A stretch of DNA of 64,000 nt from Ignelater luminosus (GCA_011009095.1 VTPC01000942.1:78284-142283), one strand, 5' to 3'; numbered from the stretch's first letter, positions 11,157 through 24,500 are shown. Numbers and translations are program-made. Notes: generated by a model from the letters alone, not told the origin.

Positions 11157-11375
11157 GTTTGTATGGTTTGTCTGGGTTGTTTCAATTGTTCTAATTGTTT
11201 GAATTGCTTATATTGTCTCAGTCATTTGAACTATGTTTTGCTACTATTGTCTATGTACTGTTCTACAACTGGTTACTATGGTTACCATTTTCTAAACAAA
11301 TCGTTTCCTTATGTTAAACGCCATAAACTTTTAGAAAAACGTTTTAATCGTGTTTTATTTAATCTTACCACACAG
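11157..11375 (+). other. Open exon-like segment, Cys-rich, unassigned
   Basis: The segment is preceded by AATTTTTTGACTACAG, a good 3' splice site, and followed by CAG|GTAAGT, a consensus 5' splice site. It is open for exactly 73 codons in one frame. The start reads VCMVCLGCFNCSNCLNCLYC, with Cys every third residue, then a hydrophobic stretch (YVLLLLSMYC) and a basic tail. The exon would end in phase 0, matching the phase of the heparanase exon at 21512. It could therefore encode an upstream N-terminal extension of that gene, a separate gene, or be a chance product of a simple TTGTTTCAATTG-like repeat. Confidence 0.25.
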
Positions 11376-12444
11376 GTAAGTTAGAATGATGTATTTGTTG
11401 TCGTTGAATGATAAGTTATGAATCACATTTTAATGAGAAAGTAGGATTAATGTATATTCAACATCGGTATTGCTAGATAGTATTAAATAAACTATAATTA
11501 CTTACCAATGCAATTTACATATTAGGTAAACACAATAAACACTGTCTTTTATAGATTCAAGATTTCTCTTATGGCAATCTAACACAGAAAAATGTTTTGT
11601 TTGGAAAGTAGTAAGAGAGCATGACGTCAGCACTTGGGCAGTCCATTAAATTGTATAAATTGATTCTTAAACCTAAATAGCACTGACATATAAAATTTCA
11701 CTTTCTGGTAATTGTTGCAAAATATACAGGGTGAACTCAACAGCAAAGGTCTTTGGTTATTCACCAGTGGAACCAAACGTTAATTTGCCATTTTGTGGTT
11801 TACATCATTAGTTCGATAATTTGATTTCGACTAATCTTTTTTTGTTGTTTAAGAAAATATTTCTAAAAGTGAATTAAAAGATTATGTTACAATTTTACTT
11901 TAGGGAAATTAGGTTTGTCAAAGATAGAAAAAGTCCAGACAATCATGTAGAATGCTTATATCTTTATCTATTACAAGGCAATCAGTGTACAACTATTAAG
12001 TAAATCTTTACATGTTTACATACTTTGATTTATCAATTAAATGAAGTGTTTATGCTATTTGTTTTTTTTTATTTATTTTTGAAAGAATAGAATAGTATCG
12101 CCTGGATTAAACGTTTTGTCAGGTTTTTAGTGCCTGGCTGGCGCCCTTTAAGAAGATTAAGAACCTCATGATGCAGCTCATCTAGAATGCTGAAGCTACT
12201 GGCACCTGTGTGGTACATAATAAGCATTTATCTTGTGTTTAAGTATTTGGAGTCTTTAATTACAATTATTTTAAATAAACTAAAGAAATATAATAATAAA
12301 TGATACTTATGAACTTCATAAGTAATAAATTGGTTTGTTTTCCCTATGTAGACTTGCATCTAGCAGCTTTATTTCTTCCAATTAAATAGCACTTTTCAAA
12401 CTGATATACAAATTCAAAGAAAAAGAATAAATGGATATTTGGAT
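11376..12444. other. Intergenic DNA with a lone transposon end
   Basis: A single CAGGGTGAACTCAACAGCAA end lies at 11727 after TA, with no matching partner found nearby. It is a probable truncated Tc1/mariner-type remnant. Nothing else was recognised. Confidence 0.4.
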
Positions 12445-12575
12445 GCACCAAAAATACTGCCACTGCATAGTGACAAATTTTGAAGTAGGCTAGTGGGATA
12501 ATACCTTATCCAAGAATTGATATGTACTTGATAGGTTTATAATCACCACTTTGACAGACTTCTTATTTGAATGTC
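12445..12575. repeat. Dispersed repeat, copy 2 (partner at 955-1095)
   Basis: This is the same-orientation relative of 955-1095. It carries GCACCA, CTGCCACTGCATAGTGACAA, and the shared GATAGGTTTATAATCA block near its end. A short AATAAG run follows at once. Confidence 0.6.
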
Positions 12576-12597
12576 AATAAGAATAAGAATAAGAATG
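12576..12597. repeat. Microsatellite (AATAAG)n
   Basis: About three and a half tandem copies of AATAAG directly follow the dispersed repeat. The run could be its simple-sequence tail. Confidence 0.75.
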
Positions 12598-12600
12598 AAA

Positions 12601-14423
12601 TTGAGAACGGGGTATCGTTTGAACTTGTAACTCTTAATACTATACAACTTGGTGGTACTTGGTACAGAAGTTATGACATCTGATGCAATATTGGATGGTA
12701 GAGGTTCGAGTTGAAGAATTTTAAATTAATTTCCATGCCAGAACAAGAGTCTGTAGGATATATTGAGGAAATAAATAACCCATTTGTTTGGTTTAACCAT
12801 ATGATACTGAATAAAATAAACAAAAGAAAATTCAATGTGTAGTATCCCAAGCCCCAGGTCCTGACAAATATTTAAATTTCCCTCCCAAATCTAACAGAAA
12901 GCAAACCCCAGAATCAATGTGTCCAATCGTGATCGTCAAACCAATTTACCTACCCTACGTTGTGTTTCTAAAATTCCCTAAAACTAGATACACTGGTTAC
13001 TAACGATAGTGGGGAAGACAGGAAATCAAATAAAACACAGATTATGGTTAAAATAGAACGTGGTATATTGTATGCTAAATGTTGTGAAGGCCGGATAAAC
13101 CTTTACACTGGTTCAGGTATCAGTTCGGAGGAAGAACCAGCAAGAAACCTCCGAAGATTCTTTTAAACAAATAATACAAGTTTTAATGCACAAATATATA
13201 AATAAACGGTTCCAACTTGAAACCAACAAGACACAGCAATATTCAATAAAATAATTAATGTCACATAAAAGCAAGCAATAATATGGTACCAACATAACCA
13301 ATAATACTTAGCAAAAATTAATTATAAATAAGACAAAACACATAATAAGCGATAAGTTTGCACAAGTTCATTTCATAAGAACTTGGTGAAATTCAGAGAT
13401 AAATAAATGATAAAATGAATGCTCAGAACACACAACATAATGCACATTTCAAATTCACTTGTTGCAACATAAATTAAACTAGTCCTGCTCTCTCCATTAC
13501 TCGGATAGGTACTTATAGCACTCATCATCAAACAAAACTGAAGAGTATGTTAGCAAAGACAAAAGGAAGAGACCGTACTCTATTAAAATAGCTCCTTAGC
13601 CTCCGGCCGTAGCCAAAAATTGTGAACAGTCTATCATTCCCCGCAATAAATATATAAACAAAAGCACGGAACTATTAAGATAGTGCTTCGTGCCACAAAT
13701 AGTACATAATAATAACTGCTGCCCAAGGGTGGAAAATGCTGCAAGAGAAAACATTTATAACAAATAAACACACAGAAACAATGGAGAATGTAGACTGCCA
13801 CCACGGATGAAAATGTTAAGATAACACCAAGGCAGTTCACACTTTAATAAAGAGAGCCATCGACCATTAAATTCATGTGCGTTTTATAATATTTACTGGT
13901 GCTCACATGTCACAGTTGAGTATCAGAACATCCATGTTAACAAATGCTAGTGTATGAAAATAAATCTAATCGTCTTGTATGTTGTTTTGTAATATTTAAA
14001 ACATCTGAATTTCAAACTAAATTCCATTATTCTTTCAACTTTATCTGTGATCACAAGATAAATGCATACAATACAAAAGCTTTCTTAATTTCGTTTCACA
14101 ATTATTGTAACACAGAAAAATATCTTTAGTGAAATATGATATTAAAATCATTCAAAATGCCTGCATTTATAACACATAAAACAGTTGAATAAACATTAAA
14201 AGTCCTTACATGAGATGCATGATTGTTACATAAACACAAAGAAAGCCACGTGGTTTCTTACAAGTAATTTTTAATATCTGTTTAAATCTCGTCTACCCCA
14301 GCATAATCACAAATATAAAATAAAAATAAAAATAGATAATTGAGTTCACTTCACCCTCAACATGTTATTTTTCAATAAAAATCAAAAATGTATTTTACAT
14401 CAACAGTAAAGTAATTTTGCAGT
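12601..14423. other. Unclassified DNA with GC-richer patches
   Basis: Patches near 12840-13130, 13480-13630 and 13720-13830 are less AT-rich than their surroundings, as old transposon sequence often is, but no coding domain, LTR or TIR could be recognised. Two minus-strand open frames (13113-13301 and 13634-13840) have no family resemblance. Confidence 0.35.
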
Positions 14424-14608
14424 CTCCCGGTCCATCTCACCCCTTTGGTAGCCACCACTCAAGAGAGCTCCTCCCGGTTCATCTCACCCCTTTCGTAGCC
14501 ACAACTCAAGAGAGACCCTCCCGGTCCATCTCACCCCTTTGGTAGCCACAACTCAAGAGCGCTCCTCCAGTCCATCTCACCCCTTTGGTAGCCACAACTC
14601 AAGAGAGC
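14424..14608. repeat. Minisatellite, four units of 46-48 bp
   Basis: The core TCCATCTCACCCCTTTGGTA begins at 14431, 14479 (with small changes), 14525 and 14571, giving spacings of 48, 46 and 46 bases. Each unit continues with GCCACAACTCAAGAGAG and a CTCCTCCCGG link. It is strikingly GC-rich for this window and shows only point differences between units, so it is fairly recent or homogenised. Confidence 0.95.
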
Positions 14609-17600
14609 GCGTGTTTCTTCCCCAACCCCCAGCATCCCTTCCTATCGCCAACCCTATCCCACTCTTTCCAAACATTTCTAAGATGCAGTGATGGTAACCT
14701 ATTTTTTCCTCTAACGCGCGAAATTTAAAATTTAAACCTGGATATCACAAATGGCTGCTGAAGATGCTTGGCAGTCAAATTCAAAACAGGTACAGGTAAA
14801 GTTTCTACTGGCTTTTGCATAAAATATACATAAATAAGATGGGCAATTTGAGAAGTAATCATAAAGCAAATTGGAGAATCTATCTTGTGACCATAGGTAT
14901 GATGAGGTATGAATTAAACTATTTTTAGACAGATTAGTACCCTCTGAAAAAAGATACCCTCCCAATAAGCACAGAACATTGTTTTCAGGATCTAGCATTA
15001 GAACTTCGAATATTTGCATGCCATGGAGCAAAGTTTTATCTGCATTTCTATAGTTTCATAAGTGAGAATGTATATAGGTATCTTGGGCAGTGGTATAACT
15101 AGAAACTTGATTTGGATAGGAGTTATGGAAATTTCTAAGAAATGTTATATTTTTATATTATTTTTCAGTGTTTTTTAGTTATAATCAATCATTACAATGG
15201 GTTATGTCACTGAGCTTTGGGGAACATTCTCAAGAATGATTCTGAAAACATTCTCAATAAAGGAAAGGTAGCGGTAGAGTTAATACAAAAGATAGAAATG
15301 AGCTCTCTAAAAAGAAAACTGTGATTTTGGTAAAATTATGTTCGTATTTTCTGTTTTTTTCTAAATCACAATCTGAAGAATTTTTGATATTTCGATAATC
15401 ATTCATAAGAAAAAATTACTTTTAGTGTTCTTTAGAATAGTCAGTTTAGTTCTTTTATAAGATAAAGTAAATCTCAAGTATTCAAACTGAAAACTAGATT
15501 TTACTTCGTTTCAGTTGCAGTAAAATGCAATGTGTATTTTGTACCTCAAATGTAAAGAGGTTATATAGTCAATATTGTTAAAATGGTAATAAAATGAACT
15601 CGGAAGAAATTCTCGTTAAAGCTTCAAGTTATACATACAAATATGCAATGTTATTTATAATAATTATCATGTATACAGTATACTTGGAGAAATTACTTAT
15701 CGCATTCTACAGAGAGCAAGATGTAAAAGTAGTTGCCTATATTGCGTTCAATGTGGCCCGGTAATGTATTGACGCTAGAATTTCTTTTATACGAAACTAT
15801 CATGGCTTTTGCGCAGCAGTTTGCAACATCTTTTTATAAAAATGTGTTATATCTAATTTAACGTTGACTCTAAAATAGATTAATACTCCATATAATTTAT
15901 AAGTTATTGTATTTGGTGCGAGCTCGAGTTATTAAAATGCAGGTATGTACTACTTAATAGCAAACAGTAAATTAAATATCAGCGCAGTAAATTTTGTCTT
16001 TAAGAGGTGTAACAGTTTTGTAAAAGGCGGGAATTTAGATTTTAGAATTGTTGTTATTCTACTATTTAAGATAAAATTGAAAGATTTTCCATTCTTTATA
16101 GTTTATGTAATTATAAAGTGATACTTACTATTTAAAAAATAAATATTTTGTTATAATAACTTACAATGAGCAAAGGAATTTATAATTTTGCCCATAAGTG
16201 ATACCAAACGATAAAAACTTACTAATGAGTAGCAAGCGGAAGTCATCTTTAAAAACGTTTCCGATAAACTTGGTTTTCTGATATTTCGTGATTCATATAT
16301 AGATGCTACTTATTTAAAGATAGTTAATATGAATTTTACTATTAGTTTAGATAAACCTTGCAAGTTTGTAAATTGCGAGTAAGCCATTTAAGCCAGTTTA
16401 TCGCAGAATTTCTGCAAACTTACTGTTTACTATAAAATAGTTTTCCCAACCTTCTTTCAAAACGGCACACATTATTTTTTATTTTCTAGGATACTACCTG
16501 GAATTCTATGTTGAACATTAACTTTGGATTTTCTTAACTCTTTTACCTTAGTAGAAAGGAATTATTCATCCTGTTTTCCAATTTATGGAATGTTTCAACA
16601 AATGTTTTAAAAATACTCCATAAATGCAATGTTTGAAATGTTCCACAGAGGTGTTGTGGCAATGTTTCTCTCAGAGTGTTTGGATTATATTTTCTAAAAT
16701 GCTGCGACAGTACGTGTTGCATGAAATTTTTGATAAATTCCACGGAAACGTTTTTCTCACAAAATTTGCGGAACGTTCTACGTAAGTTCTTTGACACCGC
16801 CTCAGAAACATTTCTTTGGCAGATTATTGAAACACTGCATCGACTTTACATAAATGCGAATTGAAACTGTTGCGTTCTTTTTGTGGTGTAGACGAAAACA
16901 AACTGATGTCAAATCTTATTCCTACTTATTACCCATATTTATAACATGTAGGATATTCATAAATTTCTTAAAAACCGCATTGGAGTGGTACATTAGTGTT
17001 TCCAAAATATTCCAAAATTGGTTTTTGCAATATTTCTACTATGTTTGTAAAACATTTTCGAAGTAGCTGTGGATGATTGAGAAGATTTGTACTGCAAAAA
17101 TAACATTCGACAATCACAAAGCGAATAAATTCTCTTGGACGTAACATCTCTCATTACGACACTTTGTAGTTTTTATATAGAGCTTAGACTAACATTTGGG
17201 CAAACTAAAATGTGTAATCAATGACTGTTAATTTAACCTTTTAAGTACCAAGCCGACAATATTCAGCTTGCGTTTGATCAAGATTTGTTTTCCAAAATGC
17301 TTTCAATTGCACTTGGACTGTTCTCCACTTTCCTTTTTATGCCATACATGACCAGATCAGCCTTTTCTTTTCAATCAAAGACTATTTAAGTCTTGAGGAA
17401 ATAACTCAGCTAAGCTTTTAGGAAAATCTTGGTTTGTTGCGTAAATTTCGACAACGTCATTGTTTACCGTCAGGAACAGTTCAACTCAGTTGCTATACTC
17501 ATTTTAGTTTAGCTAGTTTCAATAAAAAAATTAAAAAATCTTAAAAACTACCTTGCAAAGCATCTATATTTGCCATGTTTTACTTTGCATCATCTTGCAT

Positions 17601-18613
17601 GAACTTGAGATCATATAATTCGAGCTTTCTTCAAGAATTCTTTTCTCAATATTCAATGTTTTGCTGATGATAAGAGCAATATTTTTACTTTTTTCTTGGC
17701 ATTGAGAATTCTTTCAAATCTCTCGAAACATATTTATTGGAGAAACAAAACAAAACACATAAGTTAGTTGTCTTGAAATTAAGAAATCTTTTTTTGATTC
17801 AAGCAACTTGATGTTGAAGATAATGGAGTTATACGATATTAGGTTTAATAGTTTATGTAGCATTTAAATATCTTCTTTTATTTGTTTTTGCAATAGAAGA
17901 CTTTTAACATATTTAGAATTATCCTTTACCTTGCTAGACGATATATCCTCCAAATTGTGATCACAACCATTCTGTACCCGTTTATCTATCTATTAACACG
18001 TTTTTTAAATTTATATTCTTTGTCTCAAAGGAATTCGACAATCTCGCGGTTTTTCTTATCTATTGGTGAACCTTCTCGGAACAAAATCGTAATATGTCTT
18101 ACGTTATCTGAGCTTGTCCGCAATAAATCTTTATTTTCTTGTTTTATGTGTCTTGTATAGTATTATAAATACTATTTATTGTAAATAATACTGAAAAAAG
18201 TAATTTTTATCGTTATTGCTATTTTTTTTATGATTTTTCTGGTGCAGAAAACTTCTGTTGGTGTCGTGAGTGCTATCGTATATGTACGGTACAGCAGCTT
18301 GCTGAATTTTCCCATAATTATTGTTTCAAAATGTTAGCTAGTTGTTTGGAATAGCACAAGATACGGACATTACGAAAGGTAAGATTAAGGTTAACTGTTT
18401 TCCGATTATAGGAGAACGTTTTGTTTTAAAATCATTGCAATATCATATACTATACCCTTGTCTCATTCATGTAAAATATGAGTTTATTATTATTTAGAAA
18501 GGCTTTTAGACGTATATGTCGCAAATTTCTGTATCCGTGAAATTGGGACCGGTGCGATGTGTAGAACAAATTGATACACCTGCCAATTTAAATGAAAATT
18601 GACTATGTTTATA
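14609..18613. other. AT-rich intergenic DNA
   Basis: No gene is supported. 16540-16860 holds many AATGTTTC or GAAACATT words on both strands with overlapping open frames on both strands (16543-16797 and 16676-16864). This looks like decayed repetitive sequence rather than coding sequence. Confidence 0.45.
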
Positions 18614-18654
18614 CAGGGTGAGTCGGGAGGATCGCACCAAACTCCAGGAGTGTA

Positions 18655-18919
18655 CAGAGTGATTGTAAATGAGTGAGGATGGTTTGAATTTGGCGCCACA
18701 TTTAAATTATTTTCATGTTGGCACTACTTGTTTACTTTTTGCAATCTGTCAAATCTGTGTTGTTTACAAAGTATAATAACAAACAGTACTATATAACCTC
18801 AAAAAAGATATATTATATTATTTGACAGATTGCAAAAAGTAAACAAGTAGTGCCAACATGAAAATAATTTAAATGTGGCGCCAAATTCAAACCATCCTCA
18901 CTCATTTACAATCACTCTG
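18655..18919. mobile_element. MITE nested in the mariner left TIR
   Basis: A 265-bp element with 100-bp arms. 18655-18754 and 18820-18919 are almost exact reverse complements, beginning CAGAGTGATTGTAAATGAGT. TA is duplicated on both sides (18653-18654 and 18920-18921). The spacer of about 65 bases is AT-rich and non-coding. The near-identical arms indicate a young insertion. Confidence 0.95.
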
Positions 18920-19290
18920 TATTGTACATGTAAAAATAATTTAAAAAACCTTCAAATGTTGTTATCCAATTTTCATTTGTTTTCAAGTTATAGCGTTATT
19001 ACAAAATTTGGTAGTAATTTAGTTTTGTAGTAAATGATCCCAATTGTCATTTGTTTTCGCTTTAATATATTTGTTCTCATACTTGTTAGTGTCAGTGTAT
19101 TGTCAAAGTGATTTACGTTTAGAGTTTGTACAATTAAAAGTGTTACAAAATACCACATACTTATTCAAATCTTGAATATGCAAATATGGTGTTTGTTTAT
19201 GGTTTTTGTAATAGGAATGCTACAGCTGCTTCCCAGTGCTAACATAACAGACCAGGCAACATTTGGACGAAAGGTTTCCAGGGCGTTGGA

Positions 19291-19566
19291 TTGGTCGCGG
19301 GAGGTCCTACCTGTTGGCCTCCAAGATCTCCAGACCTCACACCATTAGACTATTGTTTGTGGGGCCGGTTTAAAGATGAAATATATCAAGTTAAAGTCGA
19401 CACTCGGGATGCACTAATTCAACTCATTAGAAATACTGCAACCAATATCAAAGAAAGACATGAAGCAATCAGGAAAGCAACGGGTGCTCTTTTTAGACGA
19501 AGTAGAAAATGGTTGGCGGCCAGTGGCGGTATTTTTGAAAACTTACTACAGGAATACTATAATTAA
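19291..19566 (+). pseudogene. mariner-type transposase, C-terminal remnant
   Basis: An open frame of 91 codons reads WPPRSPDLTPLDYCLWGR, the signature around the third catalytic Asp, followed by the typical C-terminal helix region and RRSRKWLAASGGIFENLL. The catalytic domain upstream of the PRSPDL block, including the first two Asp, is missing, as is the DNA-binding domain. The element is non-autonomous. The frame ends at TAA just before the right TIR, as in complete relatives. Confidence 0.88.
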
Positions 19567-19714
19567 AATTTAATCAATGTTAAGATAGGAAATTTTGTAA
19601 TAGCACTATAACTTGAAAACAGATGAAAATCGGATAACATTTGAGTTTTTTTATTATCCTTACATGTACAATGCACTTTTGGAGTTTGCTGCGATCCTCC
19701 CGACTAACCATGTA

Positions 19715-21511
19715 TGCCTTATTTTGTTTGAAGAGTAAACTGTTATTTTATTATAGGTATTTTCAGTTTTCATTATCAACTAGAGTTTTTTGTGTAAACA
19801 TTGTTGGTATTATTAAATCAAAAATTGAAGTTTGATTGATTGCTTCCTTTTTAACCTAGGACTAAAATTCTTCAAATCAGTCAAAACTAAAAAACCTATT
19901 ACCTACCTTGAATATGGTAGTATAATTGTAAGCTCCGTTCCAAGTAGGCATTTGGCATATTTAACAATTCACACTGGGGACTTAAACATCTTTAGCTGGT
20001 TAAAATTCTAGCTCCAGTTATGGTGCATGGGTAGTTTGCAAAGATCTTCGAAGAACTACCCTACAATAAATGATTAATTTACAATAGTAAGCTGAAGATT
20101 GCAAATTAGATCTCTCGATTTTTGACTAGGTATAGAAGGTAAGGCATTAAACAAAAGGGAAAGTTTTTTGTTGTCATATGGAAGCAGGCAAATTATTTTA
20201 TGGGAATCTCGGAAGTCTATCTTTTTTGCTTTACTATAGATTTTCCTTGGAAGGCTATCCAAGTCTATGATTTGATAATATAACTTTTAGTAGGTTAGTA
20301 ATTAGTTTTATGATTTAGAACGATCAAATCAAATTTAGGCAAAATGTGACATTATCTATTTGCGGAGCTTGGATTATTGTAGTCCTCTGTAAGAAACAGA
20401 CTTCTGTATCCTTTCTAGCTTCCAAGTTCTTTCTATCCTCCGTTTACAATTCTTGGGGGAAGGGAAGTCTTGGATTGTCGGTGGTCCCGTTTCTTGCAGT
20501 CTTCAAGGGATTCCTGGTTCCTGATCTATGCGAGTTCAGGGTCTACGGTTTCCTAGGTGAAACAATTTGTTATTATACTATTAGTCGCCATTATTTCTAG
20601 CTTTGTTAAAAACATTGATATTTGTCTTTTATGTAATAACGTTTGTTCTTCTTGTCTAGTATTCTGCACTGACTAGTGCAGATGTGTTGAGAAAGTGTTT
20701 TTTGTTTTATTGAAACTTTCACATCTGCTTTTTATTAGTTTGAATGTCAAGACTCTTACATAGGACACCTTTAGTTATGTGATCAGTGCAAATCTTATTG
20801 AACTTTTTTCTTTTTTTTTTAAATATACTTTGGGCTTCTTCTGGCCTTGCCATTGAACTGAAATGTGATATCTACTTTTAATCTTAGTGTTGGAGGCTGG
20901 GAGAATCTCTTTAATACCTGTGGTAGATAGTTCTTTGATTTTTGAACAAGACGGGTATGTGCAAATCTGTGATTAGAGTCTAGAACTATTACTTATTAGT
21001 TTCAGTATCTGCTGCTATTGATTATCTAATATTACTGTATTTACATCTCTTTGTTATTAAATCTAAACTGGTAGAGTATTCTATTGTTTAATGAGTTCTA
21101 GAGTCACACTTACCCTATAAAAGCAAAAGTTAATTTATCTTATTAAGATCTACAAATCTGTTAATACCAAGCTAGATTAGGTAGATACCAATAATACCTA
21201 AAAATGTACAGCAAGATCTACTACACAGTAAAATAGGCTAGACATAGCTGTAGAGATAGATTGACTTTCTTACAAAGCTTAGTAGTATATTGTAGGTACA
21301 TGGTACTATGATAAACAGTAATGTGCAGTAATTGAAATGGTATTTGGAACTCTGACTATATTTATTCAACTGGTTGTGCTAATTTCAACTTTTGAGCTTA
21401 ATTATTATTGTTTGTCAAAATTTGCGTAAACAAAAGAAAACTGTCAAAAGAATAAAATTCAAAATGTCATGATTTGTGATAAACTAATTAAACTTCATTC
21501 TTTGATTGTAG
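19715..21511. other. Intergenic DNA upstream of the heparanase exons
   Basis: No gene is supported. A slightly GC-richer patch at 20340-20560 carries an 84-codon open frame without recognisable features. Non-coding 5' exons of heparanase may lie here but cannot be seen. Confidence 0.4.
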
Positions 21512-24500
21512 AAGTCAAATACTGATGAATTTCCAATCCAAGCTATACCATTGCTTGAGAAATTTAAAAGTAAAATGGTTTTGATATCCAGAAGAAATGG
21601 ATCCTTTTTTCAAGCTATTAAACCAGCACGTTAGTTAAAAAACTAAAATGTTCGTTTTTTATAATTAATGTATGTTTTTAGTTTTAAAGGTACAAAACTG
21701 TTGCTCAACATGCGCTTTAATAATTTGTCTCGTGTTACTGATATTATCTTTATTAGCCGTTATATTCAAACCATTAAATAAAATAACTCATGCATTAGTA
21801 ATTGATCTTGATGAACCTATAAGACATGTAACCGATTCAAAATTTTTAAGTATTGCAATAGATTCGGTATTTATTGCACATGGTTTTCGAGAGTGCAACA
21901 TATCGTAAGTATATGAAACTTATTTTTATCTATTGACTTCTTCAGAAAGAAACCTTTTACAGCGATCCAAAATTACTAAAACTTATGATACCATTAGCTC
22001 CAGGTTATTTAAGAATAGGAGGAACAATGGCTGATAGATTAGTATTTACATCTAGTCCAACATTTCTATTTAAGACTTTTGATACAGTTGAAATTGATGG
22101 TGGAGAATGTTCTTATGAGAATACTTATTGTGATGCATATTACAGACATAATTATACTATGAATGGTAAATATCTGTTTATATCTAAATCTATTAAAGAA
22201 AGGATAATAATGACTTTTAGGACATGAATGGTTACAACTCAATAAACTAGCAGCAGATGCTGGATTCACAATGCTTTTTGATCTCAATGCCTTGAGACGT
22301 TTTGAGAATGGATCATGGAATTATACAAATGCTGAAGAATTGATAGCTTTTTCCGAAAAACATAATTTGAAAATTATGTGGGAGTTGGGAAATGGTAATT
22401 GCATGGTGATTAAAGTAGGTTTGTTCACAATAAATATGTAATGTATGATTTCAGAACCAGATAGATTTAGACATGCATTCAATTATGAAGTTAATGCTAC
22501 ACAGTTAGCAAATGATTTTATTACATTAAGAAATATCTTAGATCGGCATCCTATGTATAAGAATTCTTTACTTGTTGGACCAGACACTACTCGTCCACAA
22601 CCGTCACATAAAGAAAGTGAAGTATATTTTCAAAAATTTCTTGAAACAGCTGGGAATGTAGTTAGTGCAATCACTTGGCATCAGTAAGAATCTTTAAATT
22701 TTGCATCTATACATTTTACTAATTTGCTTATTTTTTATTTCAGATATTATCTTAACGGAAAAACAGCAAAAGCAACCGACTTTGTGGATCCTGCAGTCTT
22801 TGATGTTTTGTATGCTCAAATAAATATTACAAAGACTATTGTTAAGAAGCTAGGACTAGAAGCAAAACCAATTTGGTTAGGTATTTGTTTACATATTATT
22901 ATTTATGAATTCTTTTTGGGGATAGTCTTGACTGAAATAAATAGTATAGATATGTTGGGAATGGATAGATACATAAAGTTTTTAAAAACTGTTACGAGAA
23001 GAATTCTTTAAAATAGGTGGTAATTTGAAGAAAACTTTTGATCAAATATTTATTTGGGTATAGATAAGTTATTTCATAACTGCAAGGAACCTTTTCAAGA
23101 AAATTTAAAATAATCTGATGTGACATATTTTTTACCATTTTTATTTAATTGAACAGTCATTGGTTATATAAGTGTTTCTACTGAAATGAAATTAGGTATA
23201 ACATTATGTTCTACTTTTACCGTTACCATCATCGTCACTGTGATAAAGGATTTTAGAAAAAAAGGTAAATGTTTTGCAAATTTGATTTTCAATTTGCCTA
23301 TTTACTGACTATTAGAATAGGGACAAGTCATTCATGGCCAATTCATTCAAAATATGAATGAATTGAAGAAATGAACAAATTGATTGCAATTAAATTAGAT
23401 GAACATTATGAGATAAAGGGTGAGTGTTAATGCGTCTATGAAATGCAGAATCGCTATCTGGTTTCCAGATTCCACTAGTAACAAACAAATTGATTTAATA
23501 TGGAAAATACTTTTTGTGCTTTTAATATGAAAAGCCTAAAAACAACATAGTTTACAGCTATCTCTTAATACTGCTGCTCATTGTTCACTTTTAATGTGTA
23601 TATGATGACTGACAAATGATCTTTGATTGTATGTTAAGAATGTTCATTACTTTCTGACATGCAGCACAAACCGAAATCATTTTTTTATTTAGTTTTTACA
23701 AATCTGTGTTACTCTTATCTTTATAATTGTAATTTTGATTGATCAATAAATAAAAAACGCTTTTTTGTAACATATGCCTTTTATTATCTGAAATCACTTC
23801 TTGAAATGTGCTAAGCAAAGGTATAGCCTCACATGGCATCAATTACATCTGAAGAAATTTTAATACTTGATCTAGTTGCTCTTATTTTGGGAAATTTCAT
23901 TGGTTTACGTAGAGACATGTAAAGCATTAGAATTAGAATTTGATGTCTTTCTAGTATGATGTTGAGATTATTTTTGTTTGGGATTGCACATCCATTTTTG
24001 GGCTAAAATACTTAAAATGTCTTCAAAATTTTTTTGACTTTGGCTATTGGGATGGCTACTTATTGAAATCTGCCTTTTCTCAAAACATTTACTGTGGTGC
24101 CTACAAAGTATATTTCGTTGCCATAGCTGTACACAAACTGACTAAAACTAAATTCACTATTTCTCTTTTGCATTCTGTCAACCAGTACCTAGGAGATATA
24201 TATGCCTCAATCCCTATACATCTTTTTCCTGTTTATTAATATTGCCAAAGAGAAATGATGCAAAAATCTCAGTAATTGTATAGAGTATCAAGATGCTCTT
24301 GTAACTAATATACAAGGTATAGAAGTACTAGAATAAGTAATTTATGATGCAAGGGATTTTATATGAGGAGTTGAAGAATTGCAAATATTTGCTTTAATAG
24401 TACACAGGGTATCCCAGCAAACGCAGATCTGTGTTTTCTCTTATAATTTTTGTACACAAAGCTAGCTCTCAACTAAAACTAGCCTGTGTCCAAAGTGACA

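Larger units (their letters stand above)
18614..19712 (+). mobile_element. mariner-type element with long TIRs, host of a nested MITE
   Basis: The left end CAGGGTGAGTCGGGAGGATC at 18614 pairs with the reverse complement ending at 19712 (CATGGTTAGTCGGGAGGATC). TA flanks both sides. If the nested element at 18655-18919 and one TA are removed, the left repeat continues TGTATTGTACATGTAA and on through TTTTCAAGTTATAGCG. It matches the right repeat for about 165 bases in total. A transposase C-terminus lies near the right repeat. Confidence 0.9.

Noticed and set aside
16541..16864. Cluster of AATGTTTC/GAAACATT words, heat-shock-element-like GAACGTTC
   Set aside because: Spacing is irregular and the motifs are degenerate; no nearby gene would be controlled by them. 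Likely decayed repeat.
20340..20600. 84-codon frame in a slightly GC-richer patch
   Set aside because: Hydrophobic but without signal, homology or splice sites.
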